Below are positions 26,887-35,225 of a stretch of 64,000 nucleotides of DNA, piece after piece. The stretch is from Hyphomonas adhaerens MHS-3 (GTDB lineage Bacteria > Pseudomonadota > Alphaproteobacteria > Caulobacterales > Hyphomonadaceae). The position numbers were made by a program, and so were the translations under genes. The stretch is from positions 744,001-808,000 of the forward strand of contig NZ_ARYH01000001.1 in the NCBI RefSeq assembly GCF_000685235.1, read 5' to 3'. A model generated the notes under the pieces. The model was given only the letters and a program-made list of their open reading frames with translations. It ran no database searches and was not told the origin of the DNA. The stretch's first letter is position 1; every line of letters begins with the position of its first letter.

Positions 26887-28569
26887 CTACTCGTCCTCAG
26901 CCGTGCTGGAATCATACACGATCTTGCCGCCCACAACAGTCATCACGGTTTTCGCGTCGAGGATTTCGGCTTCCGGCACGGTCATCAGGTCGATGTCGAA
27001 GACGGTGAAGTCGGCGAGCTTTCCGGCCTCAATGGTGCCGAGATCGTCTTCCTGGAAGGCCGCATAGGCCGCCGCGGAGGTGAAAAGGGCGAGCGCCTGC
27101 TCGCGGGTCAGTTTCTGTTCCGGGTGCCAGCCTTCGCCTTCGAAGCCTTTCAGGTCCTTGCGGGCCACGGCGGCATAGAACTCGATCAGCGGCGAGCCGA
27201 CTTCGACCGGCGCATCCGATCCGCCGGCCACAACGGCGCCGTCATCAATCAGCGCTTTCCAGGCATAGGCCCCGGCCAGACGGTCCATACCGAGGCGGGA
27301 CGGGGCAAAGTGAAGGTCGCCGATGGCATGGCTCGGCTGCATGGAGGCGATCAGGCCCAGGTCGCCGACACGGGCAATGTCGGTCGGGGCGAGGATCTGC
27401 GTGTGCTCGATGCGCCAGCGCTTCTCCGGCGGGTAGCCGCCAGCCTCGTAGATATCGAGGATGCGCTGATTGGCGAGGTCGCCGATGGCGTGGATGGCCA
27501 CCTGAATGCCGCTCTCGTCGGCGCGCGACATGAAGTCTGCCAGGTCTTCATCGGTGATGAGGGACAGGCCGGACGTGTCCGGACGGTCGGAATAGGGCTT
27601 GATCAGCTGGGCGCCGCGCGATCCGAGCGCCCCGTCCATGTAAAGCTTGATGGCGTGGTTGGTGATCGTCGGCGTCTCATAGTCCTGCGCGGCCGCCAGC
27701 GCCATGCCGTCCTCGGTCGCGTCGAACGCGTTCCACAGGCGCAGGGGCATTTTCCCCTCCCCTGCCAGTTCCTGCATGATCGGGGCTTCGTCCGGGCCGA
27801 CACTCATATTGTGCACGCCGGTCCAGCCGCGCGAGACATAGACTTCCGCGCCGGTTTCCAGCGCGCGCGCCTTGGCGGCGGCGTCCGGTTGGGACCGCAG
27901 CGGGGCGACCAGCGCCATGGCATTGTCGATCAGCATGCCGGTGGCATGGCCGTCGGCATCGCGTTCGATCGCGCCGCCGTCCGGATTTTCCGTTTCGTCT
28001 GTAATGCCCACAGCGTCCATGGCCGCGGAGTTGGCGACCAGGGCGTGGCCGTCCGAGCGGATGAGGATCACCGGATTGTCCGGGCTGACGGCATCAAGGT
28101 CGGCCGCCGACGGCATGCGGCCTTCCGGCCAGCCCGTCTCGATCCAGCCCCGGCCGAACAGCAGGACGCCCGGCTCCATGCCATCCAGTTCGGCGCCGAT
28201 CCGGGTGACCAGCTCCGCAATAGAGGCCGTGCCTTCCAGGCTGAGGTTCAGCTCCCGCTGGCCGATACCCATCAAGTGGGCATGGGCATCGGTAAAGCCG
28301 GGATACATGTAGGCCCCCTTGAGATCGACCAGGTCGATCTCGGCCTCGTCCCAGTCTTCCGACAGCGGCGGGGCGGTGCCGACAATGCGGCCATCCTCAC
28401 CGACGACGACCGCGTCGACCGTCGGCAGGTCCGGGTTGCCGGTATAGATCGTGCCGCCCGTGAAGACGGTCAGGCGTTGCGCCGGCTCTGTCTCTGCCGC
28501 CTCTGGTGTTTGGTCCGCGCTACAGGCGGCAAGTGTCAGGGCTAGGGCGAGACTGGCAATACGCAACAT
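26887..28569 (-). CDS. Exported amidohydrolase (YtcJ-like, amidohydrolase 3 family)
   Basis: 560-residue predicted lipoprotein: signal MLRIASLALALTLAACSAD with lipobox cysteine C16. The metal-dependent amidohydrolase core starts at FTGGTIYTGNPDLPTVDAVVV; metal ligands are visible in GFTDAHAHLMG, with a later AIGDLANQ block (VAIHAIGD), the IEHTQIL histidine and a closing GSDAPVE aspartate. This subfamily hydrolyses amide or imidazole-type bonds of mostly unknown substrates. It is followed by the DUF4440 lipoprotein gene. The substrate cannot be assigned. Confidence 0.88.
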   Translation of the reverse strand: MLRIASLALALTLAACSADQTPEAAETEPAQRLTVFTGGTIYTGNPDLPTVDAVVVGEDGRIVGTAPPLSEDWDEAEIDLVDLKGAYMYPGFTDAHAHLMGIGQRELNLSLEGTASIAELVTRIGAELDGMEPGVLLFGRGWIETGWPEGRMPSAADLDAVSPDNPVILIRSDGHALVANSAAMDAVGITDETENPDGGAIERDADGHATGMLIDNAMALVAPLRSQPDAAAKARALETGAEVYVSRGWTGVHNMSVGPDEAPIMQELAGEGKMPLRLWNAFDATEDGMALAAAQDYETPTITNHAIKLYMDGALGSRGAQLIKPYSDRPDTSGLSLITDEDLADFMSRADESGIQVAIHAIGDLANQRILDIYEAGGYPPEKRWRIEHTQILAPTDIARVGDLGLIASMQPSHAIGDLHFAPSRLGMDRLAGAYAWKALIDDGAVVAGGSDAPVEVGSPLIEFYAAVARKDLKGFEGEGWHPEQKLTREQALALFTSAAAYAAFQEDDLGTIEAGKLADFTVFDIDLMTVPEAEILDAKTVMTVVGGKIVYDSSTAEDE

Positions 28570-28623
28570 TCGGACCTCCGTTGATCAGCGGTCCAAGTCC
28601 TGCCATGCGATCTGCGGAGGGGC

Positions 28624-28652
28624 AAAAGAAAAGCGCGCCAAACTGGCGCGCT
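28624..28652 (-). terminator. Rho-independent terminator of rpmB
   Basis: On the minus strand a 9-bp perfect stem (28652-28644 with 28640-28632) with a 3-base loop is followed by TTCTTTT (plus-strand AAAAGAA at 28625-28631). It lies 40 bases past the rpmB stop and before the amidohydrolase gene. Confidence 0.88.
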
Positions 28653-28692
28653 GTTCCGTTTCTGCAATTTCTGCTGCAGCAATGGGCAGATA

Positions 28693-28977
28693 TCAGGCAA
28701 CGGCCTTTTTGGCGATATCACGCTTGATCTTGAGGGCCTTGGCCGGCAGCGTGTCGTCCTTGGCTTTTGCCAGGAACCCGTCGAGGCCACCCAGCTTGTC
28801 CACCGTACGCAGGGTGGATGCCGTGATACGCATCGGGAAGTTCTGGTTCAGGGCTTCGGAATGAAGCGTTACACGCACCAGATTCGGGCGGAAGATCCGC
28901 TTCGTTTTGATCTGGGAGTGGCTGACACGGTTGCCGACCATGGGCTTGGTGCCGGTAAGTTCACACTCGCGGGACAT
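28693..28977 (-). CDS. rpmB: 50S ribosomal protein L28
   Basis: 94-residue L28. It starts SRECELTGTKPMVGNRVSHS, contains the KTKRIFRPNLVRVTL block and the RITASTLRTVDKLGGLDGFL segment. The zinc-type CxxC pairs found in some L28 proteins are absent. It is monocistronic with a consensus-like promoter (29018-29045) and a clear terminator (28624-28652). It is divergent from the DUF3108 gene. Confidence 0.97.
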   Translation of the reverse strand: MSRECELTGTKPMVGNRVSHSQIKTKRIFRPNLVRVTLHSEALNQNFPMRITASTLRTVDKLGGLDGFLAKAKDDTLPAKALKIKRDIAKKAVA

Positions 28978-29017
28978 GGTCTCGCTCCAATAAATGGGTC
29001 TATCTCGAAGGCGCGCT

Positions 29018-29045
29018 GTTAAAACGCCTGGGCCCTCTCTGTCAA
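29018..29045 (-). promoter_or_regulatory. Candidate sigma70 promoter of rpmB
   Basis: On the minus strand a perfect TTGACA (29045-29040) is followed after 16 bases by TTTAAC (29023-29018, four of six to TATAAT). The start would lie near 29011, giving a leader of about 34 bases. A strong promoter fits a ribosomal protein gene. Confidence 0.65.
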
Positions 29046-29233
29046 CTCCGGTGTGCGGCGAATCCTCAGTTCACAGGCCCTGTAACTGCTTGTCACAAGG
29101 TTTGACCTCAAATCCGCCTGAATAAGGCGGGAAAACGGCACCCTTGTTCAGGCGGCGTTGGCACCCAATGCTTATATATGGCTAAACAGAGTGTCCGGCC
29201 CCTTCCGGCCGGTCAGGAAACGGTACAGTTCAG

Positions 29234-30151
29234 ATGATGAAACGTTCGATCTTCCTTGCATCCGCCGCCGCGCTCGCCCTCACCGGGCTGGCGACGGCAG
29301 GCCTGGCCATGGCGGACAAATCGCCCGCACCGAAGAACGCGTCCGGCGCCATCCTCACCAATGTGAAGGCCGGCACGCCGACGCGGATGGAGTATGAGCT
29401 GCGGGCCAAGGCCTATATCTTTTTTATTCCTGCAACCGGGCGGGCGACGTTTACGACCGACCTGAAGCCTGACAGCTACACCATCGACTCCCGCGTGAAG
29501 GTTACCGGCATCGCGGACTGGTTCGTCAATTACGACATGAACATCCATGCCGAAGGTGAAACACGGGAAAACGAACTCAAGACCCGTACCTATGTATCCC
29601 AGAACAAGGACGGGAAGAAAAACCGCAAAGTGGAACTCGCCATCGGCGAGACGGATTTCTCCATGAATGCGAACCCGCGGTTCGGGAACCTCGGCGATCC
29701 GGCCGCGACGACCGAACAGGTGCTGAAGACGAATGACCCGATCACCGCGCTGATCACGTTCGCGCTGGAACCGCGCGCCCCGGGTGCAGACCCGTGCGGC
29801 GGCCCGATCCGCATCTTCGACGGGCGGCAGCTGACCTATCTTCACCTCAAGAATGCCGGCACGAAGCGCGTCGACACGCCCGTCTGGACCGGGGACGCCA
29901 TCGAGTGCCATGTCACCATGGACAAGATCGCCGGCTACAAGAAGGGCGAGGCGGACAATGACAACCTGACCGGCATCGACGGCCCGCTGCGCATGTGGCT
30001 CGCCCCGCTGGACAATGGCGCCTCGGTGCCGATCAAGATCGCGGCCGATTCCAAGAAAATCGGTGACGTGACCCTGACGGCCAAGAAACTGCGCTTCGAA
30101 CCGCTGGTGACCACCGAGGCGGCGGCCGGACAGGACGTGGCCGAGAACTAG
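29234..30151 (+). CDS. DUF3108 family exported protein
   Basis: 305-residue predicted periplasmic protein with signal peptide (about 1-27, cut after AMA). The body fits DUF3108: YELRAKAYIFFIPATGRATF, DSYTIDSRVKVTGIADWFVNY, a TYVSQNKDGKK block and a PITALITFALEPR segment, then a region ending in WLAPLDNGASVPIKIAADSKKIG. These proteins are predicted to form an envelope beta-barrel-like or lipid-binding fold; the function is not known. It is divergent from rpmB, a common neighbourhood in this group. Confidence 0.85.
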   Translation: MMKRSIFLASAAALALTGLATAGLAMADKSPAPKNASGAILTNVKAGTPTRMEYELRAKAYIFFIPATGRATFTTDLKPDSYTIDSRVKVTGIADWFVNYDMNIHAEGETRENELKTRTYVSQNKDGKKNRKVELAIGETDFSMNANPRFGNLGDPAATTEQVLKTNDPITALITFALEPRAPGADPCGGPIRIFDGRQLTYLHLKNAGTKRVDTPVWTGDAIECHVTMDKIAGYKKGEADNDNLTGIDGPLRMWLAPLDNGASVPIKIAADSKKIGDVTLTAKKLRFEPLVTTEAAAGQDVAEN

Positions 30152-30163
30152 GCCTTTTTCGTC

Positions 30164-30195
30164 CCTAAACCTTTTTGGGCCTAAACCTTTTTGGG
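30164..30195. repeat. 16-bp tandem duplication at the 3' end of the rluA-type gene
   Basis: The sequence CCTAAACCTTTTTGGG occurs twice head to tail (30164-30179 and 30180-30195). The second copy contains the stop codon and last codons (PKKV) of the pseudouridine synthase gene; the first lies just past its end. It looks like a simple replication-slippage duplication. Confidence 0.9.
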
Positions 30196-31212
30196 AAGGC
30201 GCCGCAGCGCCGCGATCAGATCACTCATATCTTCAGGCAGAGGCGCTTCGAACCGGAGCGCCTCTTTCGTTACGGGATGGATGAAGCCCAACACCGCCGC
30301 GTGCAGGGCCTGGCGCGGAAAGGCGCGCGCGGCATCGAACCCGGCATCGCGCCCCGGCCCGGACCCCAGCACGGAGACACCCTTGTGGCGGCCATAGACC
30401 GGATCGCCCACCAGCGGCGTGCCGATATGCGCCATGTGCACGCGGATCTGGTGCGTGCGGCCGGTTTCCAGACGGCACTCGACCAGCGCCGCTGAGGGAA
30501 AGTTCGTCCCCTTTTCGCGGATGCCGAACGTCTCCAGCGTCTTGTAATGCGTCACGGCATGGCGCCCGAACCCGGCCTCCGGGTTTTTCACGACGGCCAT
30601 CTTCTTGCGGTCGGCGGACGACCGCGCGAGGTGTTCGTCCACCGTGCCGTGCGACGGCCGGGGCGCCCCGCGCGTCACGGCCAGGTAGGCGCGCTCGATG
30701 TCATGCGTGCTGAACAGGGCCGAAAGACCGAGATGCGCCGGTTCGGTCTTGGCGGCGACCAGCACGCCCGTGGTCAGCTTGTCGATCCGGTGCACGATGC
30801 CCGGCCGCTCCACCCCGCCAATGCCGGAGAGCTGGCCCTGGCAATGGAACAGCAGCGCATTGACCAGCGTCCCGTCATGACTGCCGGGCGCAGGGTGCAC
30901 CGCCATGCCCGACGGCTTGTTGATGACGATCAGGTGCTCATCCTCGAACAGCACGTCGAGCGGAATGTCCTGTGGCTCCGGCGTTGCCGCCACCGGCTCC
31001 GGCACGGCAACCGCATATGTCGCGCCGGCGACGACCGGCTTTTTCGGATTGGTTTCCGCCGTGCCGTCCATCGTTACGGCCCCGTCCAGAATCAGGGCTT
31101 TCAGGCGGGAGCGCGACAGGTCGTCGGCTGCCGCGGCGAGGAAAACATCGAGGCGCTTGCCGGCGTCGTCCGGGGCGGCGGTGAAGGTCAGTCGGTGGGT
31201 TGGGCGGGTCAT
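30181..31212 (-). CDS. RluA/RluD family 23S rRNA pseudouridine synthase
   Basis: 343-residue protein: an S4 RNA-binding domain (about 14-75, GKRLDVFLAAAADDLSRSRLKALI), then the synthase domain starting LFEDEHLIVINKPSGMAVHP. The catalytic aspartate is D144 in HRIDKLTTG, and the closing blocks LVECRLETGRTHQIRVHMAHIG and GDPVYG are typical. The length and S4 domain fit RluD (pseudouridines 1911/1915/1917) better than RluC, but this is a family-level call. Its stop codon lies inside the 16-bp duplication at 30164-30195. Confidence 0.92.
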   Translation of the reverse strand: MTRPTHRLTFTAAPDDAGKRLDVFLAAAADDLSRSRLKALILDGAVTMDGTAETNPKKPVVAGATYAVAVPEPVAATPEPQDIPLDVLFEDEHLIVINKPSGMAVHPAPGSHDGTLVNALLFHCQGQLSGIGGVERPGIVHRIDKLTTGVLVAAKTEPAHLGLSALFSTHDIERAYLAVTRGAPRPSHGTVDEHLARSSADRKKMAVVKNPEAGFGRHAVTHYKTLETFGIREKGTNFPSAALVECRLETGRTHQIRVHMAHIGTPLVGDPVYGRHKGVSVLGSGPGRDAGFDAARAFPRQALHAAVLGFIHPVTKEALRFEAPLPEDMSDLIAALRRLPKKV

Positions 31213-31302
31213 CGCGCGGCTTATAGACGAAAGGCGAGGCGTGCGTCATGCTATTGTCTCGAACCGGCGCTAGACCGGGCCCGCCCTGTAGGAGGATTTT
31301 TC

Positions 31303-32997
31303 ATGACAAACGTCACACGCCGCGGTCTGCTTGGTGCTGCCGCCACCGGAACACTCAGCCTTGCCGCGTGCGCGACGCCCGCCGCCAAGACCGGCCCGTC
31401 CGGTTACGCAGGCGAGGTGGAATTTCTCCACGGTGTCGCATCCGGCGACCCGCTGACAGACCGCGTCATCCTCTGGACCCGTGTGACTCCGAAGAGCGGC
31501 GACGGCCCCATCCCGGTCAAATACGAAGTGTTCGGCCAGGACGGCAGCCTCGTCACCTCCGGCATGCTGAGCGCCGATGCCGCGCACGACTTCTGCGTGA
31601 AAGCCGACGCCAAGGGCCTGAAGCCGGCCACCGTCTACACCTATAAATTCACCGCCATGACCGAAGGCGGCGATGTCACCTCCCCCACCGGGCGCACCCG
31701 CACGACGGCGGCCTCCGGCGAGACGCCGGTCAAGATGATCGTCATCTCCTGCTCCAACTGGCAGTTCGGCCAGTTCAACGCCTACAAGGCCCTGTCGGAA
31801 GAACCCGATCTCGATGTGATCCTGCACCTTGGCGATTACATCTACGAATACGGCATCGACGGCTATGGCGGCGAGATCGCCAAGAAGCTCGGCCGCGAGC
31901 ACGATCCGATTACGGAATGTATCACGTTGTCGGACTATCGCCTGCGCCACGCCCAGTACAAGACCGATCCGAACCTGCAGGCCGCCCATGCCGCCGCCCC
32001 GTGGATCTGCACCTGGGATGACCATGAAAGCGCCAATGATTCCTACCGGACGGGCGCAGAGAACCACAATCCGGAAAACAATGAAGGCAGCTGGTCGGAC
32101 CGCAAGATGGCCGCCATTCAGGCCTATTTCGAGTGGATCCCGATCCGCGAACCGGAAGCGGGCAACATCACCTCCGCCGTCTGGCGCAGCTTTGAATTCG
32201 GCGACGTGGCAACCGTCCACGCGCTGGAATCCCGGCTGACCGGCCGCTCGCCGGAACTGGAATGGTATTCCGTCGTGACCGGTAATCCGTCTCAGGAAGA
32301 GATGATGGCCCGCGTCCAGGCGAAACTGGCCGAGGTCAACGATCCTGCCCGCACCATGCTGGGCGCCGAACAGGAAGCCTGGCTGGAAGGCGAGCTTGGC
32401 AAATCCGTCTCCGCCGGGAAAACCTGGCAGGTGCTGGCCAATCAGGTGATCATGGCCAAGGTGGTCCTGCCGAACATGGGCGAAGTCCTCACCCCGGAAC
32501 AGATCGCCGCGCAGGACAGCCCCTATGTCGAAGGCATGGTGGGCTTCTCCGCCCTTGGCCTGCCCTTCAACCTCGATGCCTGGGACGGCTTCCCGGCGGC
32601 TCGGGAACGTCTCTACACGTCAGCGAAGAAAACCGGCGCACGCCTCGTCACCGTCACCGGCGATACGCACACAGCCTGGGCCAACACGCTGCACGATGAC
32701 GCGGGCGACCAGCGCGGCGTGGAATTCGGCTGCACCTCGATCACGTCACCGGGCATGGGCTCTGTCATCAAGGACGAGCCGAACCTCGGCGAACTGTTCA
32801 CTGATGCCAACAAGGAAGTCGACTGGCACGACCCGTTCGGCCACGGCTATATCGTGATGACGCTGACCCCGGATACGGCGCATGCGGAATTCAAGAAAGT
32901 GTCGGGCATCCTGACCACGGACTGGACGGTTGACTCCGTGTCCGCTTGGAAAGCCGAGGCCGAAGACACCGGCATGTCGGACCTGAAGCCTGCCTGA
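31303..32997 (+). CDS. PhoD-like alkaline phosphatase/phosphodiesterase, Tat-exported
   Basis: 564-residue PhoD family protein. The start at 31303 is fixed by TAGGAGG; in-frame upstream sequence is only antisense to the pseudouridine synthase gene. A Tat signal is present (TRRGLLGAAATG, residues 5-16) with a possible lipobox cysteine LAAC at about 24. The core has HGVASGDPLTDRVILWTRVTP, LHLGDYIYEYG, ICTWDDHESANDSYRTGAENH and near the end VTGDTHTAWAN, the calcium/iron-binding signatures. PhoD enzymes release phosphate from phosphomonoesters and diesters outside the inner membrane. No Pho box is evident upstream. Confidence 0.93.
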   Translation: MTNVTRRGLLGAAATGTLSLAACATPAAKTGPSGYAGEVEFLHGVASGDPLTDRVILWTRVTPKSGDGPIPVKYEVFGQDGSLVTSGMLSADAAHDFCVKADAKGLKPATVYTYKFTAMTEGGDVTSPTGRTRTTAASGETPVKMIVISCSNWQFGQFNAYKALSEEPDLDVILHLGDYIYEYGIDGYGGEIAKKLGREHDPITECITLSDYRLRHAQYKTDPNLQAAHAAAPWICTWDDHESANDSYRTGAENHNPENNEGSWSDRKMAAIQAYFEWIPIREPEAGNITSAVWRSFEFGDVATVHALESRLTGRSPELEWYSVVTGNPSQEEMMARVQAKLAEVNDPARTMLGAEQEAWLEGELGKSVSAGKTWQVLANQVIMAKVVLPNMGEVLTPEQIAAQDSPYVEGMVGFSALGLPFNLDAWDGFPAARERLYTSAKKTGARLVTVTGDTHTAWANTLHDDAGDQRGVEFGCTSITSPGMGSVIKDEPNLGELFTDANKEVDWHDPFGHGYIVMTLTPDTAHAEFKKVSGILTTDWTVDSVSAWKAEAEDTGMSDLKPA

Positions 32998-33012
32998 TCA
33001 GTCCAGCCCGGT

Positions 33013-33780
33013 TTAATCCAGAATACCGGCGAGGCCTGAGCGCCCCCCATCGAGGCGCAACACCTCGCCGGTAATGATGGCCGCCTCGGGCGAGGCCAGG
33101 AACGCTGCCGCATCGGCGATCTCATCGGCGAGCGCCGCCCGGCCAAGGGGCGTGCGCTTTCCGGTCCAGGTTTCCATCTTTTCCTCACGCGGACGAATCG
33201 CAACGATCGCGTTCACGCGGATGCCCGCTTCGGCAAGTTCGAGCGATCCGGCCCTCACCACACCCAGCACACCGGCCTGCGTCACCGATTCGGTGAAGCG
33301 GCCGGGCATTGTGGCGAGCGCGGAGTAAGACAGGACGAAGGTGACCGTGCCGCGCTGGCGGATGCGTTCGGCCCCGGCGGTCGGCAGGTCTGCCTGATCG
33401 GCAATGCGTTCGGCGAAGACTTTCAGGCACTGCGCCGCGCCGCGGACGGTCTTGGCCAGCGCCTTGTCGAATTTTTCCTGTGAAAAATCGTGAATGGAGT
33501 CGGGCTGTTCGATGCTGGGGATGACGACCAGATTGTCGATCCGGCCGAAGCCTTCGACGGCCGCGGCAACGGCATTGCGCAGGCCGAGCTTCGTGTGCAG
33601 GTCGCCAAGATGCAGCAGCACTTTCTCCGGCATCGCATTCTGCGCGGTCAGCAGACGGTCACCGCTGGAATCGGCAGCCAGCACATTGTGCCCGATTTCG
33701 TGGAACCGGCGCGCAGCCGCGTCCCCGACCTCGCGGCCAAGGCCCAGAATGGCAGTTACGGGAGAGCCCACGGCGCTCAA
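33013..33780 (-). CDS. SDR-fold protein with degenerate active site
   Basis: 255-residue SDR-like protein. The nucleotide loop reads GLGREVGDA (13-21) rather than TGxxxGIG, NNAG is replaced by VIPS (86-89), and the YxxxK position reads FTESV (162-166); a serine (S151) is left. The C-terminal block AFLASPEAAIITGEVLRLDGG is typical of the family. Dehydrogenase activity is therefore unlikely and a regulatory or binding role is more plausible. Its ATG overlaps the stop of the upstream membrane-protein gene by 4 bases, so the two are coupled. Confidence 0.8.
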   Translation of the reverse strand: MSAVGSPVTAILGLGREVGDAAARRFHEIGHNVLAADSSGDRLLTAQNAMPEKVLLHLGDLHTKLGLRNAVAAAVEGFGRIDNLVVIPSIEQPDSIHDFSQEKFDKALAKTVRGAAQCLKVFAERIADQADLPTAGAERIRQRGTVTFVLSYSALATMPGRFTESVTQAGVLGVVRAGSLELAEAGIRVNAIVAIRPREEKMETWTGKRTPLGRAALADEIADAAAFLASPEAAIITGEVLRLDGGRSGLAGILD

Positions 33781-34082
33781 TCCTCGTCCGCACTGCGGAC
33801 AGACCGCAGGTCATCGCCGAGTACGGTCAGCCGGTCATTGAGGCGGTGCATCGACGCCAGAAGCTCTGTCAGCAGCCGCACGACGAGGAAGAGGAAGCCG
33901 AGGACGGCAAACGCGCCCAGGGTTTCGACAAAGGCCCCGATAAAGTGTCCGGTGAACAGGCGGCCAAGGCCGCGTAAAACTGACAGCAGCACCAAAGCCG
34001 CCAGAAGCAGGTTGAATATGCCTGCGGCCTGGCGGATCGCGCCCAGGCTGAGTGATTTGTCCTGATCGAAAATGTCCCGCAT
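33777..34082 (-). CDS. Small two-TM membrane protein (DUF4282-like)
   Basis: 101-residue protein with hydrophobic segments at about 23-44 and 54-74, flanked by a charged N terminus (MRDIFDQDKSLS) and a C-terminal helix (LASMHRLNDRLTVLGDDLRSV). The ending with an R-N/D-L pattern resembles DUF4282 proteins, though I am not certain. AAAGGAC precedes the ATG at 34082; an upstream in-frame start at 34112 has no such site. Its 3' end overlaps the degenerate SDR gene (ATGA), so both are likely made together. Confidence 0.7.
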   Translation of the reverse strand: MRDIFDQDKSLSLGAIRQAAGIFNLLLAALVLLSVLRGLGRLFTGHFIGAFVETLGAFAVLGFLFLVVRLLTELLASMHRLNDRLTVLGDDLRSVRSADED

Positions 34083-34142
34083 GGAACCGGTCCTTTCGCC
34101 TGCATTATACACCGGCGAAAGGACCTGAGGTCCATTCAGCCG

Positions 34143-34310
34143 TTAGCTGGCTTCAAGCCATCGCAGCTCTTCTTTAATCTTGAGTTTCTGTCGCTTGAGG
34201 TCTTTGAGGCGAAGGGTGTCGGCAGCCGGGCGCTTTTCTTCTTCTTCAATTTTCTGGTCCAGCTGGCGGTGCTTGTTGGCGAGCTCACTTTTCCGGCCCT
34301 GTAGCGACAT
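34143..34310 (-). CDS. DUF465 family small protein (YdcH-like)
   Basis: 55-residue protein made of two charged helices (GRKSELANKHRQLDQKIEEEEK, then DTLRLKDLKRQKLKIKEEL), the compact helical-hairpin pattern of DUF465. AAGGAGG lies just before the ATG at 34310, so that start is preferred over upstream in-frame codons. Function unknown; the family is widespread in proteobacteria. A structured element lies in its leader at 34330-34361. Confidence 0.85.
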   Translation of the reverse strand: MSLQGRKSELANKHRQLDQKIEEEEKRPAADTLRLKDLKRQKLKIKEELRWLEAS

Positions 34311-34329
34311 ATTTGCCTCCTTCTGCTTG

Positions 34330-34361
34330 TTAAGTGGCTGTGTCTTAACAGCAACACTTAA
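34330..34361 (-). promoter_or_regulatory. Hairpin in the leader of the DUF465 gene
   Basis: A nested inverted repeat: TTAAGTG (34330-34336) pairs with CACTTAA (34355-34361), and inside it GCTG (34337-34340) pairs with CAGC (34349-34352), leaving an 8-base loop that itself contains TTAA. It ends 20 bases upstream of the start codon. No T-run follows on either strand, so it is not a simple terminator. It may be an operator or an mRNA structure. Confidence 0.4.
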
Positions 34362-34425
34362 GCACAAGCCTGCCCCTTCGTCACCCTGATCTCAAATGAA
34401 TCCTCCTTCAGAATCGGACTCCGCT

Positions 34426-35112
34426 TCAACCACGGGCAGAGCGCCCGCTTTTCCTGTGCGCTTTTTGCGCAAACATGGCCTGATCGGCCCGCGCAATGAG
34501 GTGCTGGGCATCTTCGCCGGTCTGCCAGGCCACGACGCCGCAGGACGCGCCGATGCGCAGTCCTTTGGCCGGGGCATCGTCGGCGCCGCGCACGGTGAGG
34601 GCGTCGATCCGTTCCGTCAGCTGGGCGGCCTTGCGCTCTGAATCGGCCAGCGTGGCCTGCGACAGCACAATCCCGAACTCATCCCCGCCGAGGCGACCGA
34701 CAATGTCGGTATCGCGCGTCAGGCTGAGCAGGATTTCGGAGACTTTCAGCAGAACCGCATCGCCGGTGGCGTGTCCGAAAATGTCGTTCACCGGCTTGAA
34801 ATGGTCGAGATCGGTGAAAATCAGGCTGAGCGGCGTGCCGAACCGGCTCGCCAGCGCGATCTCGCGGCGGACCTCGCGTTCAAAGGCCCGGCGGTTGAAC
34901 ATCGGGCACAGGGCATCATTGTCGGCCAGCAATTCGGCATCGGACAGGGCCCTGCGCGCATGGGCCAGGTCTTCGCGCAGGGAAATCACCTCGTCGCACA
35001 GGGCCTCGATGGCCGCGCGCGTATGCCGGTCGACGCTGTCCAGGTCGACACCCAGAATGTCGATCAATGCGCGCCGCCGGTCTGCCTGCGGGGAGAAGCC
35101 ATCGTCTGCCAT
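34426..35112 (-). CDS. Diguanylate cyclase (GGDEF domain) with intact I-site
   Basis: 228-residue protein making cyclic di-GMP. The N-terminal 60 residues are helical with no clear sensor domain; the GGDEF domain follows with [22 protein letters not shown] (97-118), the active-site loop GGDEF at 142-146, and an inhibitory RxxD (RDTD, 133-136) exactly five residues upstream, so feedback inhibition is likely. No transmembrane segment is seen, so it is probably cytoplasmic. The start at 35112 is chosen by homology; ribosome binding is weak. It is divergent from purE. Confidence 0.92.
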   Translation of the reverse strand: MADDGFSPQADRRRALIDILGVDLDSVDRHTRAAIEALCDEVISLREDLAHARRALSDAELLADNDALCPMFNRRAFEREVRREIALASRFGTPLSLIFTDLDHFKPVNDIFGHATGDAVLLKVSEILLSLTRDTDIVGRLGGDEFGIVLSQATLADSERKAAQLTERIDALTVRGADDAPAKGLRIGASCGVVAWQTGEDAQHLIARADQAMFAQKAHRKSGRSARG

Positions 35113-35171
35113 TCCGGAAGGATACGTCCAGTCCGCCCCCTTGTGGAGCGAGTTCTCCCAGCAGGCGGCAG

Positions 35172-35199
35172 TTGACGAGGCAGGCCGCCTGCATATGGT
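35172..35199 (+). promoter_or_regulatory. Candidate promoter of purE-purK
   Basis: TTGACG (35172-35177) is followed after 16 bases by TATGGT (35194-35199, four of six to TATAAT), with a predicted start near 35206, some 20 bases upstream of the purE ATG. This gives a very short leader, so no riboswitch is likely. Confidence 0.4.
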
Positions 35200-35225
35200 G
35201 CGCGCTTTCCGCCAGCGAGGAAGCC

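Noticed and set aside
22811-28545. Long plus-strand frames opposite cobT and the amidohydrolase
   Set aside because: They mirror real genes on the minus strand and encode no recognisable domain.
29158-29200. A promoter for the DUF3108 gene using TTGGCA and nearby TATATA
   Set aside because: Spacing is too short (about 8 bases) for a functional sigma70 promoter and no better pair was seen.
30547-31302. In-frame extension upstream of the PhoD gene, which would make an 816-residue fusion
   Set aside because: The extension is antisense to the pseudouridine synthase gene, and a strong ribosome site plus Tat signal begin at 31303.
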